Part shown: one piece after another, positions 17,844-27,322 of the stretch
Layout: each line of letters begins with the position of its first letter
How positions within the stretch are numbered: position 1 is the stretch's first letter
Source: JADKIH01 sp964595205
Lineage (GTDB): Bacteria; Bacteroidota; Bacteroidia; AKYH767-A; 2013-40CM-41-45
Direction of reading: 5' to 3'
Assembly (NCBI GenBank): GCA_964595205.1
Contig: CAZQOQ010000036.1
Span: 248,001-312,000 of the forward strand
DNA length: 64,000 nt
Made by a program: the position numbers and the translations under genes
The notes under the pieces: model-generated
The model's database searches: none
What the model saw: only the letters and a program-made list of their open reading frames with translations
Told to the model about the DNA's origin: nothing

Positions 17844-20090
17844 ATGATCCGAAGGAACTGGGCCGTTTTTGGTATTGTTTTTTGTACTTTCATTTTGATT
17901 CATGCTTTAGTTTCCAGTTGCTCCAATCCTCAGTCACCCGCCGATTCAAAGGCCGAAGCGTTGCAGGAAGCCAAATATATTGGAGGCGAACAATGCAGAA
18001 CGTGCCATCCTCACCAATTTGATGACTGGAAAAAATCAGATCATTTCAAAGCCATGTCCCCGGCAAATGATTCAACCATATTGGGAAATTTTAATAATGC
18101 AACATATATAGCAGATGGCGTCACTAGTAAATTTTTCAAAAGAGACGGTAAATATTTTATTAATACACAAGGTGAGGATGGCGGCAATCATGATTTTGAA
18201 ATTAAATATACATTCGGATACTATCCATTGCAGCAATATCTTGTTGCATTTCCCGGAGGACGAATGCAGTCGACACGCCTAAGCTGGGATGTAAAAAATA
18301 AAAAATGGTTTCACCAGTATGCCGGGCAAAAGATTCATCATCGCGACTGGCTTCACTGGACAGGGAACAGTCAGAACTGGAATACTATGTGTGCCTCCTG
18401 TCATTCTACTGATCTCAGGAAAAATTACAACTATTCATCGGACGAGTATCATACTGTGTGGAAAGAAATAAACGTAAGCTGTGAAACATGTCACGGCCCG
18501 GGTAGCAGACACATCTCTTTCATTCAATCAAGCGGATACAAGAGCGGAGAAAAGATTACCAACTCTGGATTTATTTATTCGCGCGATACAATTTCAAAGT
18601 TACAAATCAACTCCTGTGCACCCTGTCATGCCAGGAAGAGCGACATTTCTGGCGATTGGGTTAATTCCCCGGAAATCATGGACAACCTGATTCCGGAGAT
18701 TATCAGTAATGAATATTATTTCCGCGACGGACAGATAAACCAGGAAGATTATGAGTATGGCTCATTTCTTCAGAGTAAAATGTTTAAACACAATGTGCGA
18801 TGCAGCAATTGTCATAACCCGCACTCCGATAAGCTCAGGATAGAAGGAAATAATTTATGCCTCAGTTGTCATAAATCAAAATATGACTCGCCCGATCATC
18901 ATTTTCATGAAATGTTTACAGAAGGATCTCAATGTATCAATTGTCATATGCCAATGAAAACTTACATGGGGATCGACAACCGCAGAGATCATTCTTTCCG
19001 TATTCCACGGCCTGACCAGTCGGTTTCTTACGGCACCCCGAATGCCTGTACGGGCTGTCATAAAAATAAATCCGATGAATGGGCTTCTTCAGCAATTATC
19101 AAATGGTACGGAAACAAAAGGAAATATCATTTTTCAGATGACCTGGCTCCGGGGAGTCTGTTGAATAATGAAAGCGAAGAACATTTGCTGCGATTATTAA
19201 GCGATACCGCACAACCTGCAATTGCCCGGGCAACTGCTGCTTATTATCTCGGTAATTTAGTCAGCGAAGGAAGTGCAAGAGGACTTCTTTCTGTTTTACA
19301 GGATAATGAAGCGCTCGTTCGTTATCATGCAATTCGCTCACTGGAGAATTTTGACAGGAATGTTTGGATGGACCACGTTTACGGAAACCTCTCTGATAAT
19401 GTTCGGGCTGTGCGTATAGCTGCCGCAGATCTCTATCATAAGCTGCCATTGGAAAAGATTCCTTCTTCTTTTTTATCAGCATATCATGCTGCAGATGCCG
19501 AGAATAAAAATTTCCTTCACTATCAAACTGATTTTTCAGTAGGGAATGTCATGCTCGGCGATTATAATTTGCAGGATGGGGATAATGTGAGTGCAATTGC
19601 TAATTATTTAAGGGGGTTAACAAAAGACAGCCTGATGAATTATGCGAGGCTGAATTTGTCGGTGGCCTATAGTAGTATCGGAAAAAATGAAGAAGCATTA
19701 AAGACTTTAAAAGAGGCAGCAGCAATTGATCCTGAAAATGACAGAGTGTATTATAACCTGGGACTCCTGTACTATGAATTGAATGATACCGCATCCGCCT
19801 TGATCAATTTCAGAAAGGCCGTTCAATTAAATTCCCTAATTCCGGGACTGTATTATAATTTTGGTTTAGCACTAATGAATCAGAAAAAACTAAAAGAGGC
19901 GGAAAAAATATTTTTAAGGGGAATCAGCATATTTCCTGATGCATTAAATTTAAATTATACTTTGGCTTTTCTATATTTGAATCAAAATGATTCTCAAAAA
20001 GCAAAGCCTTATATTGAAACTTTGTATCGGTTAGATCCTCAAAATTCCGAATATCAGTCAATGTACAGAAAATTTGGTTTATTAAATTGA
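17844..20090 (+). CDS. Octahaem c-type cytochrome with C-terminal HEAT/TPR-like repeats (lipoprotein)
   Basis: 748 residues. The lipoprotein signal ends LVSSC (Cys26). Eight CxxCH motifs begin at residues 51, 183, 213, 258, 320, 339, 364 and 402 (CRTCH, CASCH, CETCH, CAPCH, CSNCH, CLSCH, CINCH, CTGCH), with GEQCRTCHPHQFDDW and CETCHGPGSRH as in cytochrome c554/octahaem-like families. The haem part ends near residue 410. Residues about 455-540 are HEAT-like (RATAAYYLGNL, VRYHAIRSLENFD), and about 560-745 are TPR-like (NLSVAYSSIGKNEEALKTLK and following units). It is probably on the periplasmic side or cell surface, carrying electrons or reducing a small substrate; the active site cannot be told from the motif list. 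It is divergent from the YceI/NrfD redox genes and likely works with them. Confidence 0.88.
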   Translation: MIRRNWAVFGIVFCTFILIHALVSSCSNPQSPADSKAEALQEAKYIGGEQCRTCHPHQFDDWKKSDHFKAMSPANDSTILGNFNNATYIADGVTSKFFKRDGKYFINTQGEDGGNHDFEIKYTFGYYPLQQYLVAFPGGRMQSTRLSWDVKNKKWFHQYAGQKIHHRDWLHWTGNSQNWNTMCASCHSTDLRKNYNYSSDEYHTVWKEINVSCETCHGPGSRHISFIQSSGYKSGEKITNSGFIYSRDTISKLQINSCAPCHARKSDISGDWVNSPEIMDNLIPEIISNEYYFRDGQINQEDYEYGSFLQSKMFKHNVRCSNCHNPHSDKLRIEGNNLCLSCHKSKYDSPDHHFHEMFTEGSQCINCHMPMKTYMGIDNRRDHSFRIPRPDQSVSYGTPNACTGCHKNKSDEWASSAIIKWYGNKRKYHFSDDLAPGSLLNNESEEHLLRLLSDTAQPAIARATAAYYLGNLVSEGSARGLLSVLQDNEALVRYHAIRSLENFDRNVWMDHVYGNLSDNVRAVRIAAADLYHKLPLEKIPSSFLSAYHAADAENKNFLHYQTDFSVGNVMLGDYNLQDGDNVSAIANYLRGLTKDSLMNYARLNLSVAYSSIGKNEEALKTLKEAAAIDPENDRVYYNLGLLYYELNDTASALINFRKAVQLNSLIPGLYYNFGLALMNQKKLKEAEKIFLRGISIFPDALNLNYTLAFLYLNQNDSQKAKPYIETLYRLDPQNSEYQSMYRKFGLLN

Positions 20091-20102
20091 AAATTAAGAC
20101 AT

Positions 20103-21575
20103 ATGAAAAAAAGTTTACTCATAAGAGCAGCTCTTATTTTCTTTATCAGTTCTCTTTTTGTAACTGAAATAAGAGCGCAGTTCAATTCTCAGGCTAATCG
20201 CAATTTCAGCAGGGAATCGCTTGCGTTTAAACCCATCAGGATCGAAAAGACCCTCTTCAGTGAAGATGCTGTCGATGACACTCTGTATATAAAGAAAAGA
20301 TTCTGGCGGGCTTCCGGTGAATTAATGTTAGTACAAGTGATTCCTTGGGCATATAACTATTTTGTAAGAGACGCAGAATTTGCTCACATCACCTGGGAAA
20401 GCATCTGGTATAACATGCATTTTAAAAACTGGGAATGGGATGATAATAGTTTTAATACAAATCAGTTTGCTCACCCATATCAGGGAAACATGTATTTCAG
20501 TTCTTTCAGAACCAATGGATATAGTTTCTGGGAATCGGCACCTGCTGCTTTTATAGGCAGTTATATGTGGGAAGTTGCCGGTGAAACTCATCCCGCTGCT
20601 CCCAATGATTTACTCAATACAGGATTGGGTGGAATTTCTCTTGGTGAAATGACCTATCGTTTTTCGAACTTAATTGTCGATAACAAACAAACAGGATTTA
20701 AACGGCAGGTTAATGAAGTGCTTGCATTCCTCGTCAATCCCATGAACGGGCTGAACAGGATCATCGACGGAAACTGGGGCAGGGTAAAGGCTAACCCGCC
20801 AGGCAGGGTACCCGGTTTTCTCAGCGGTAACTTCGATGTCGGCTACAGGCGGTACAGTCAGAATGTCGATGACGTATTCACAAAAGGCAATAACGAATTT
20901 TATGTCAGGGCAAGTATTCAATATGGAAATCCATTTACAGATTTCGAAAAACCATTCAGCAGCTTTGCTCTCATCGGCGAATTAGGAGCTTCCGATTCCG
21001 CCACTCTCAATAACCTGCAGGTTGTAGGCAGTCTCTATGGAAATACCCTGAAGGAAAATGAAAGTGTAAATCATATATTGTTGGTTACAATGAATTATGA
21101 TTATATCAAGAATACTTCTATACAGTTTGGCGGACAAAGTTTTAGTTTAAAGGTGCTTTCTGACCGGATCTATAAAAATAACAATCACTTTTACACTGAA
21201 GCAGGCATCATAGGAATTGCCATTGCTGCCATTCCCGACGATTATCTGTCATATGGCGAAGGAAGAAACTATGATTTTGGTCCCGGTGGAGGATTAATTT
21301 TAGGTTCCCGGCTGAGCTTGAATGATAAATTCTGGTGGAATATTAATTATAAAGGTCTATGGCTGCATACCGTGAATGGAAATGCTTCTGATTTCTTTAT
21401 CAGTAATGGTTCTACAGATGTCAGGTACTTTATATCTTCCCAATTTTCACTCCAGGCCCAAATCGGTTATATTGTTCAAAACAGCAACTACAGGGATTTT
21501 GAAGACACCATAAAAAAATATCCTTACGGAAGAATCGGAATTGGATTTACTATCGGTTCCAAAGAACATATTTAG
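20103..21575 (+). CDS. DUF3943-family outer-membrane protein
   Basis: 490 residues with a signal peptide ending EIRAQ. The central region with WDDNSFNTNQFAHPYQGNMY and SFWESAPAAFIGSYMWE is the DUF3943 pattern, a family of predicted outer-membrane barrels found in many Gram-negatives. The C-terminal half shows alternating amphipathic strands ending GRIGIGFTIGSKEHI. The start is 12 bp after the octahaem cytochrome stop, so the two are likely co-transcribed; whether it anchors the cytochrome or is unrelated is unknown. Confidence 0.82.
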   Translation: MKKSLLIRAALIFFISSLFVTEIRAQFNSQANRNFSRESLAFKPIRIEKTLFSEDAVDDTLYIKKRFWRASGELMLVQVIPWAYNYFVRDAEFAHITWESIWYNMHFKNWEWDDNSFNTNQFAHPYQGNMYFSSFRTNGYSFWESAPAAFIGSYMWEVAGETHPAAPNDLLNTGLGGISLGEMTYRFSNLIVDNKQTGFKRQVNEVLAFLVNPMNGLNRIIDGNWGRVKANPPGRVPGFLSGNFDVGYRRYSQNVDDVFTKGNNEFYVRASIQYGNPFTDFEKPFSSFALIGELGASDSATLNNLQVVGSLYGNTLKENESVNHILLVTMNYDYIKNTSIQFGGQSFSLKVLSDRIYKNNNHFYTEAGIIGIAIAAIPDDYLSYGEGRNYDFGPGGGLILGSRLSLNDKFWWNINYKGLWLHTVNGNASDFFISNGSTDVRYFISSQFSLQAQIGYIVQNSNYRDFEDTIKKYPYGRIGIGFTIGSKEHI

Positions 21576-21606
21576 AAAAATATGGGGTTTAGTCTGCACA
21601 GAGAAT

Positions 21607-22587
21607 TCAATTCTCCAGTGATATATTAAAAATCAATCCGGTTTCCACGTCGCTAAAATCATCTTTTAACCTGTACGATGTTACTTTGAGATGGTTGCTG
21701 TTACGGCTCAAGGTGAGATAATGAAACATCGGTTTGTAATCTTTTGCAAGATCTGTATAGCCTGATGGTTTGGTTTTCTGCGGATGATTTAACCCGCCAC
21801 CGCCACCAATGACCAGAAAATCTTTACCTTTTATTTTAAAGTGCTGGAAAAGATGAGCGTGACCGGTGATGAATAATTTACATTTGTTTGTCTGCAGATA
21901 TAACGGGACAAATTTTGCCTGTACAGGTTCGGAAGAACCGACAAGTTTACTGTCGCTGTAAGGTGAATGATGACAGCAAACTACAATAGCCTTAATAGCC
22001 GCTGAAGAATCGAGCGTCATGAGTTCCTGCTTATACCATTGATCCTGTTTCATGATTTGCGACTTCTCCATCTTTGAAAAATTGGAATTTAAAAAAACGG
22101 TAGCCACGGAATCGCTTACAACCGTATAGCCCGTATTTACATGATCCGGAAATCGATCCTGGAAATTTTTTTCACCCTCTTTTTTATTTTTCATCAATTC
22201 ATGATTGCCGAGACAGGCATGCACCGGCAAACCTGACGACTGGCAAATTACCAAACAGCTGTCGATCGATTCCCATCGATTATTCCTGCACGAAAGGTTT
22301 GTTATATCACCCAGGAAATATAATTGTGAAGGATTTCTCTTTGCAATATCGTTAATCAGAATTCGTGTCGCTTCTGTATTCCGGTTACTCTTCAGGAAAA
22401 CATCTTCTATCCACATCGGAGCCTGCGTGTCGCTGATATAAGCAACTTCGATTCTTCGATCTGAAGTTGTGTCCTGACCGTTTGCAGAAAAGAAGAAGAA
22501 CAGGAAAGCAATTAGGTTAAATACCAACCGGCTACCAAAGACGGACCTTTTAACTGAATTGACGATTTTATGTATGTCTGCGTACAC
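21607..22587 (-). CDS. Exported calcineurin-like metallophosphoesterase
   Basis: 326 residues. The core motifs of the family are visible: IEVAYISDTQAP (D-x-H/Q position altered to DTQ), LYFLGDITNLS (GD), CLGNHELM (GNHE), VVCCHHSPYS and LFITGHAHLFQ (GHxH). A hydrophobic segment near residues 22-37 (LVFNLIAFLFFFFSANGQ) is a signal peptide, so the enzyme acts outside the cytoplasm. The frame starts at a GTG (22587); a TTG at codon 21 would leave a more compact signal sequence, so the start is uncertain. Substrate unknown. It ends 31 bp from the convergent DUF3943 gene. Confidence 0.8.
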   Translation of the reverse strand: MYADIHKIVNSVKRSVFGSRLVFNLIAFLFFFFSANGQDTTSDRRIEVAYISDTQAPMWIEDVFLKSNRNTEATRILINDIAKRNPSQLYFLGDITNLSCRNNRWESIDSCLVICQSSGLPVHACLGNHELMKNKKEGEKNFQDRFPDHVNTGYTVVSDSVATVFLNSNFSKMEKSQIMKQDQWYKQELMTLDSSAAIKAIVVCCHHSPYSDSKLVGSSEPVQAKFVPLYLQTNKCKLFITGHAHLFQHFKIKGKDFLVIGGGGGLNHPQKTKPSGYTDLAKDYKPMFHYLTLSRNSNHLKVTSYRLKDDFSDVETGLIFNISLEN

Positions 22588-22639
22588 CCTGAGATCACAA
22601 ACGAAGGCGGGTTAAAAATATTTCGGGTAAAAAGGATAG

Positions 22640-23221
22640 TTATAGTGCATAGCCAAGCAGGAATAATAAGGCTATATTCTTATCATCCAATTTGGAAGCG
22701 AAGAAAAATTTTGTTTCAGCGCTGATTGAAAGCCTGTTTTTTAGTTTGTGTTTGTAGCCGATCGATCCGGAAAAATCGCCAAGAGATATGGTCGATGCAT
22801 TATTATCTCCGTTTGGAGTGGATACTTTATTCAGCAAAATCGATTGTCCGGATGCAAAATTGAAATAAAATGTTTTCAAAAATTTCATGTTGACCACTAT
22901 TTGAATGGGAATGGCATAGTTTGAAATGTCGACACCCGGAACTTCACTGGGGGAGACGGTGTATAAGCGATAATAACCGGTTTCAAATCCAAGACTTAGT
23001 AAATATTCAGGCTCCCACATGAATCTTGCAGCAAATGAATAATTCAGTTCCTTTACATCTTTTTTTGCCAGCACAAGATTATTGAAATAGATATTAGGTC
23101 CCAGTCCTCCGTATACAACAAAGGCATTTTTCTTTTCTGACGGCGCAGATTCTGATTGCGCTGATGTATTTGATGAAATCATGCAGAACAAAATTCCGAT
23201 ATAAATTATAAAACGATTCAT
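22640..23221 (-). CDS. Outer-membrane beta-barrel protein, porin-like, unknown role
   Basis: 193 residues with a signal peptide (ILFCMISSNTSAQ). The rest alternates polar and hydrophobic residues with typical barrel strands (FVVYGGLGPNIYFNN, FAARFMWEPEYLLSLGFETG, GSIGYKHKLKNRLSIS) and ends in a hydrophobic strand, which fits small OmpA/OmpW-like barrels. No specific family is recognised. It is the distal member of a minus-strand run with the glycerophosphodiesterase-like gene (27 bp gap). Confidence 0.65.
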   Translation of the reverse strand: MNRFIIYIGILFCMISSNTSAQSESAPSEKKNAFVVYGGLGPNIYFNNLVLAKKDVKELNYSFAARFMWEPEYLLSLGFETGYYRLYTVSPSEVPGVDISNYAIPIQIVVNMKFLKTFYFNFASGQSILLNKVSTPNGDNNASTISLGDFSGSIGYKHKLKNRLSISAETKFFFASKLDDKNIALLFLLGYAL

Positions 23222-23248
23222 TTTACCAGTGAATTTATATTTTTTTTA

Positions 23249-24520
23249 TTAAAACATCGTGTAATAATCGTACACTATATAGGCCGGATAATCCGTAATC
23301 ATTCCGTCGAATCTTCCGTTTTCCAGATAGTTTCTGATAATGTTTTTATCGTTTAGTGTCCAGCTATAGACTTTGATTCCGAGCGAGTGTGCCTGGTCGA
23401 CCTCATCAAGTAATAGTCCTTCGGAATAGCGTGGTCCCCAGTATTCACAACCATTGTCAATAACATCCTGAAGTGATAATTCACACATCGAAGGTAAATC
23501 TGAATACGCAGGCCATGCTCTGTATTCATCAATGACTTCCTGTGTTGGAATATCTGCAATGATTATAACATCACGATTTAATGTTGCGGCATGAGCATAA
23601 GCATTTCTGACGATAGGTTCGAGATATTTAAATATGTCTGTATTCCCCTTCACGTCAAGCCACATAAATTTCAGTGTGGTTGATTCGATAAAAGCATTGA
23701 GTACTTCCTCTACCGATGGGATTTTCTGACCGTCTTTAAGCCGGATATAATCAGACAGCACGCTGAAATTATACTGATCATAACTTCCTGCAAGGGGGCC
23801 CTTCAGGGTAAGTCTTGTGTTAATCGTGCCATCGTGAATACAGATGGGAACATGATCTTTGGTCATCCGTACATCAAACTCCAATCCATTCACGCCATAG
23901 TCCTCACCGTTTATAACACCATCAAGTGAGTTTTCTGCATAAGGCGGATTGGAAGTAGTTTGTATGCCGTGATGCGCGAAAATTGCAAAGTCATTATTTA
24001 CATCGTTGTCGCTTTCACGATCGATGATAGCCTGTGAAAAATGCCTGTGAAATTTATAGCTTACAGTCCTGGTATACAAGTCTTCATCGAGATACATGCC
24101 CATGATATTGATATTATCTGCAACCTGGTTTTGCAATAATTCAGCAGCGCCACTGTCCTTCGGAATATAAAAGCCAATCTTGCCTTGAGTTGTTTTTTCA
24201 GAATATCTCCAGAAGCCGGCAAACTGGATGGAACTGTCGACTGGATTCAAACCATATTTCAGGATAAAATAAATTCCTGATTGGTTACTGAAAAATGAAA
24301 TACGATGTTTGGAAACTTTACATACAAACTCGCTTCCAAGGTTACCGTTTCCGCCTGAAAGCCTGTAGATTCCTTCCATTTTTTCAATAATAGTGTTTGA
24401 AATCGGAACGGTATTTTCCAGGTTGGTTTCCGGATTATAGGGAGGCAGAGTAATTTCATTCTTCGAACACGAAATAAAAATGATCAGGATAAGAATGGTC
24501 GTTTTGAATAATTTTATCAT
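23249..24520 (-). CDS. Glycerophosphodiester phosphodiesterase-like lipoprotein
   Basis: 423 residues with a lipoprotein signal (LILIIFISCSKN, Cys18). The C-terminal half from about residue 180 carries the GDPD pattern: FAHHGIQTTSNPPYAENS (H-G...E-N), GLEFDVRMTKDHVPICIHDG (E-x-D and H-D) and, at the end, VYSWTLNDKNIIRNYL with GMITDYPA. The usual HRG is read here as HHG. The enzyme family hydrolyses glycerophosphodiesters to glycerol 3-phosphate and an alcohol. The N-terminal ~170 residues are beta-rich and unrecognised. It is tethered outside the cytoplasm. The barrel gene upstream (24531-25295, 10 bp) is likely in the same transcript. Confidence 0.82.
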   Translation of the reverse strand: MIKLFKTTILILIIFISCSKNEITLPPYNPETNLENTVPISNTIIEKMEGIYRLSGGNGNLGSEFVCKVSKHRISFFSNQSGIYFILKYGLNPVDSSIQFAGFWRYSEKTTQGKIGFYIPKDSGAAELLQNQVADNINIMGMYLDEDLYTRTVSYKFHRHFSQAIIDRESDNDVNNDFAIFAHHGIQTTSNPPYAENSLDGVINGEDYGVNGLEFDVRMTKDHVPICIHDGTINTRLTLKGPLAGSYDQYNFSVLSDYIRLKDGQKIPSVEEVLNAFIESTTLKFMWLDVKGNTDIFKYLEPIVRNAYAHAATLNRDVIIIADIPTQEVIDEYRAWPAYSDLPSMCELSLQDVIDNGCEYWGPRYSEGLLLDEVDQAHSLGIKVYSWTLNDKNIIRNYLENGRFDGMITDYPAYIVYDYYTMF

Positions 24521-24530
24521 GTCGTTTTTT

Positions 24531-25295
24531 TTAAAAATTTAATCCAAGCTGAACTTCAGGAACGAAGTAACGATAAGAATTTACAGGGAAAGCCGGCCAT
24601 GCAAGGATGTGGTATCTAAGGTAACTGTATTTAAATCCAAAGGACATGACCCTGTTTTTTGTAATTCTTTGTTCGAGATTGAGTGAAATGCTGTATCCGT
24701 TCAAATAGCCGTCGTCAAACGTTATTACATTGCCACCTTCATTCAGGTTGAGAACATTTGTCCAGTACAGATCACTTCTCAATGTTAGAGCCATTGTCTG
24801 GAAACTGTAACCGATTAACAGAGATGGTTGTTGCTCCCATCCTGTCAGAGTTGTATGAAAACCGAATTGTTTTAACACACCATAATTATAAACTACCTGG
24901 TATCCTAAACCAAAATGCCAGTTACTTGCAGAATAATTCCAGGACGGACCGAGGGTAATTCTGTTTGAAATCAGTAAGGTTGAGAGACTTGCTTCAATAT
25001 TGAATCCTTTTGGTAATGAATATTTGCCGGCATAACAAATCATAGGAGCTTTTATCATGTCAAGAGTCCAGTCTTTGGGAACAAAAATATTCAATAAGAA
25101 CAATGAAGACTTGTATTTCCCGGATGGCAAACGTTGAGGTAAGAGAAAGCTGCCGGTTTTAATATCAAATTTTTCACCTGAGGTTTCCTGGACTACCCCG
25201 GCTGTAGTATCGGCAATAGAATTATAAATGTTAGAAACTAGAAATATCAGTATTAATATAAATTTCTTCTTTGTTATTTTCGAAAATACGTGCAT
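24531..25295 (-). CDS. Outer-membrane beta-barrel protein, unknown family
   Basis: 254 residues with an N-terminal signal peptide (FILILIFLVSNIYNSIAD). The sequence is built of alternating amphipathic strands (ISNRITLGPSWNYSASNWHFGLGYQ, in part) and ends RYFVPEVQLGLNF, a typical barrel C-terminus with a final Phe. A DUF6268-like barrel is possible, but I cannot confirm it. It heads the three-gene minus-strand run with the GDPD-like lipoprotein and a second barrel. Confidence 0.62.
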   Translation of the reverse strand: MHVFSKITKKKFILILIFLVSNIYNSIADTTAGVVQETSGEKFDIKTGSFLLPQRLPSGKYKSSLFLLNIFVPKDWTLDMIKAPMICYAGKYSLPKGFNIEASLSTLLISNRITLGPSWNYSASNWHFGLGYQVVYNYGVLKQFGFHTTLTGWEQQPSLLIGYSFQTMALTLRSDLYWTNVLNLNEGGNVITFDDGYLNGYSISLNLEQRITKNRVMSFGFKYSYLRYHILAWPAFPVNSYRYFVPEVQLGLNF

Positions 25296-25476
25296 GATTT
25301 GGAATTGTATTTTTTGAAATGAATTTTGAATTGAAAAATCACGAATATTAATTTTGAGACTTCTAAGCTATTGCATGAAATAATAAAATATATACATTTG
25401 CCGGTAAATATAAACAAACTACACTAATAATTATTATTTATTACTAACTCAAATTTTGCTGTGCTGAGGTAATATA

Positions 25477-25488
25477 TGATGCAAATCA
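25477..25488 (+). promoter_or_regulatory. FNR/CRP-type palindrome TGATGCAAATCA
   Basis: A perfect TGAT-N4-ATCA match centred 64 bp ahead of the 149-residue protein start. A possible Bacteroidota -7-like element (TATACTTTAG, 25510-25519) would put transcription start about 42 bp from the centre, the usual class II activator spacing, though the -7 match is imperfect. Confidence 0.52.
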
Positions 25489-25546
25489 TGTTTTATAATT
25501 GTAGCATTCTATACTTTAGCCGGCTGAAAATTTTAAAAAAAAACAG

Positions 25547-25996
25547 ATGAAAAAAATCATTGCCCTTTTGTCATTCGCATTTATCATGAATGGCCTGTAT
25601 GCCCAACAGCATACGGAAATTGAACTAATCAGAAGCCAATACAAACTGGAAAAGAAAGCCGTCGTATCGGAGTATTTAAAATTATCGAATGAAGATGCAG
25701 GTAAATTTTGGCCTATCTATAATGCTTATGAAGCAGAGAGAACCGCACTCGGAGATCGCAGGATCGCACTTATTACTGGCTACGTTAATGACAAACACGT
25801 TGGAAATGTGAAGAATGCCGATAGTATGGTAAAAGAAAGCTCAGAAATTCAACGTAAAGAAACTTCTCTTCGTGAAAAATATTACGAAAAAGTAAAAACA
25901 GGTGTTAATCCTGATGTTGCCATTAATTTCTACCAGATTGAAGATGCTATCTCTGCAACTGTGAAAGCAAAACTCTGGGAGGAGTTGGGAAAATAG
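25547..25996 (+). CDS. Small exported helical protein, function unknown
   Basis: 149 residues: signal peptide (ALLSFAFIMNGLYAQ), then charged, helical sequence with LKLSNEDAGKFWPIYNAYE and a later VAINFYQIEDAI, similar in size and character to periplasmic Spy/CpxP-like helical proteins, but without a clear LTxxQ motif. It is a single-gene unit between a TGAT-N4-ATCA site and a strong terminator, so it is probably regulated on its own. A chaperone or metal-sensing role would be a guess. Confidence 0.65.
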   Translation: MKKIIALLSFAFIMNGLYAQQHTEIELIRSQYKLEKKAVVSEYLKLSNEDAGKFWPIYNAYEAERTALGDRRIALITGYVNDKHVGNVKNADSMVKESSEIQRKETSLREKYYEKVKTGVNPDVAINFYQIEDAISATVKAKLWEELGK

Positions 25997-26021
25997 TTAT
26001 AGATAAAATCAATAGCTTATA

Positions 26022-26060
26022 GTCGGGAAACTGGAATTTATTTCCGCTTTCCCGGCTTTT
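26022..26060. terminator. Hairpin terminator between convergent genes
   Basis: gtcgggaaa...ggaa / ttcc...tttcccggc forms a long stem with two internal mismatches and a four-to-five-base loop, followed on the plus strand by TTTT. It lies 26 bp past the stop at 25996 and just before the end of the convergent gene at 26067, and probably serves the plus-strand gene. Confidence 0.7.
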
Positions 26061-26066
26061 GTGTTT

Positions 26067-26663
26067 CTAGCGTAACCGATACGCCACCGTTAGATTCACC
26101 ACCTGGGATTCAACGTCAATATCCGGAGCTTCCGTTAAATCAACAAAGCCATTTATTAATTTCAGGTCGAAAGAAAACTTTGCTAAATCAACTCCGGCAC
26201 CAAAAAGAATACTGTGATTGTTTGTGTTCACATCACTCGCATCGAAAATATTTCCGTCAATTGAATAGGTGATGTCGGAAAAATTGTTCCAATTATAGCC
26301 TCCGAAAATTCTGACATTTCCCATATTTCCAATACCAAAGAGTTTTAACCCGAGGATGGCCGAAAAATCCATTCCTTTTAGTTTGTATGTTGCATTATTA
26401 TTTCCGCTTGTATCATTTACGGTAACTGATGCACTCTTTGTACCATAGGAAACTTCAGCCTGAGCATAAAGCATCAGCAGTTTTAATCTTATCATTCCGC
26501 CAAAATTATATCCTGATCCGGAAACCTGGTCAACAAAATCAGGATCAGCTTTTAATGAAGTACTTGTCATGGATACAATAGGTCCGAATGTAAGTGGAAT
26601 AATATCCTGAGCAATGCTCCTTGACGAAACTAACAGGAATGCAAATGCGAATATTTTTTTCAT
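26067..26663 (-). CDS. Outer-membrane beta-barrel protein, unknown role
   Basis: 198 residues with a short signal peptide (FAFAFLLVSSRSIAQ). Strand-like segments (FGGMIRLKLLMLYAQAEVSYG, in part; SILFGAGVDLAKFSFDLKL) and a C-terminus VNLTVAYRLR fit a small eight-stranded barrel. No family-specific motif is seen. Transcribed alone. Confidence 0.65.
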   Translation of the reverse strand: MKKIFAFAFLLVSSRSIAQDIIPLTFGPIVSMTSTSLKADPDFVDQVSGSGYNFGGMIRLKLLMLYAQAEVSYGTKSASVTVNDTSGNNNATYKLKGMDFSAILGLKLFGIGNMGNVRIFGGYNWNNFSDITYSIDGNIFDASDVNTNNHSILFGAGVDLAKFSFDLKLINGFVDLTEAPDIDVESQVVNLTVAYRLR

Positions 26664-26745
26664 TAGAATTAGTTTTTCAAATTGAAATGTAATATTATTT
26701 ATTCAGGCTATTACCCGAACAATCAAATGTAAAAATAATATATTA

Positions 26746-27297
26746 TTAAATCGCTTTATTCAAATCGACTTCGGCGGGCTTCTTCCTGCTAAAAAGATTC
26801 CTGGCCGTGATGTATAATAAAAAAATGCTCAACAGCAGCGTATAAAATCCTACAATAAACTGAATCGTATTTGTTCCCGTAAACGGATTCATAAAGATGA
26901 GACCGCCGAAAAAGACAGAAATAATTCCCATACTTATCAGAAATACCCTGGCATTTTTACTTTTAATCGAAACAATGAGTTGTATAAGTCCTGATAAAAT
27001 CGCCCACGCAGCCATGATCGTCGTAAATTTTCCGGCAGCTACATCAGCATTTCTGATCATGTAATAACCGGTAACTGCAAATGTGACTGAGACAAAAAGC
27101 AGCCACGGCCAATACGAAAGTTTTTTTCGCATCAGCAAACTCACGGCACCCTGAACACCTCCGATGATAAGCAACATCACGCCAAAGTAAAGCATCAGTG
27201 TTGGAACTGTCATGTTTGGTGCAGTTACGGAAACGATTCCCAAAATAAAAAGAGCAAGTCCTAAGATGCCCATCGTCCATAATAGTTGTTTTATCAT
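26746..27297 (-). CDS. HdeD/DUF308-family membrane protein
   Basis: 183 residues from the ATG at 27297; a longer frame reaching 27393 would overlap the upstream barrel gene and adds non-hydrophobic sequence, so it is rejected. Six transmembrane helices with glycine-rich pairs (LGLALFILGIVSV, FGVMLLIIGGVQGAVSLL, FLISMGIISVFFGGLIF) match HdeD, an inner-membrane protein linked to acid resistance in enterobacteria. It follows the BamA/TamA-like gene by 25 bp. The stress role here is inferred from the family only. Confidence 0.8.
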   Translation of the reverse strand: MIKQLLWTMGILGLALFILGIVSVTAPNMTVPTLMLYFGVMLLIIGGVQGAVSLLMRKKLSYWPWLLFVSVTFAVTGYYMIRNADVAAGKFTTIMAAWAILSGLIQLIVSIKSKNARVFLISMGIISVFFGGLIFMNPFTGTNTIQFIVGFYTLLLSIFLLYITARNLFSRKKPAEVDLNKAI

Positions 27298-27322
27298 TGA
27301 TATTATTTTAATGGATGCGTTT

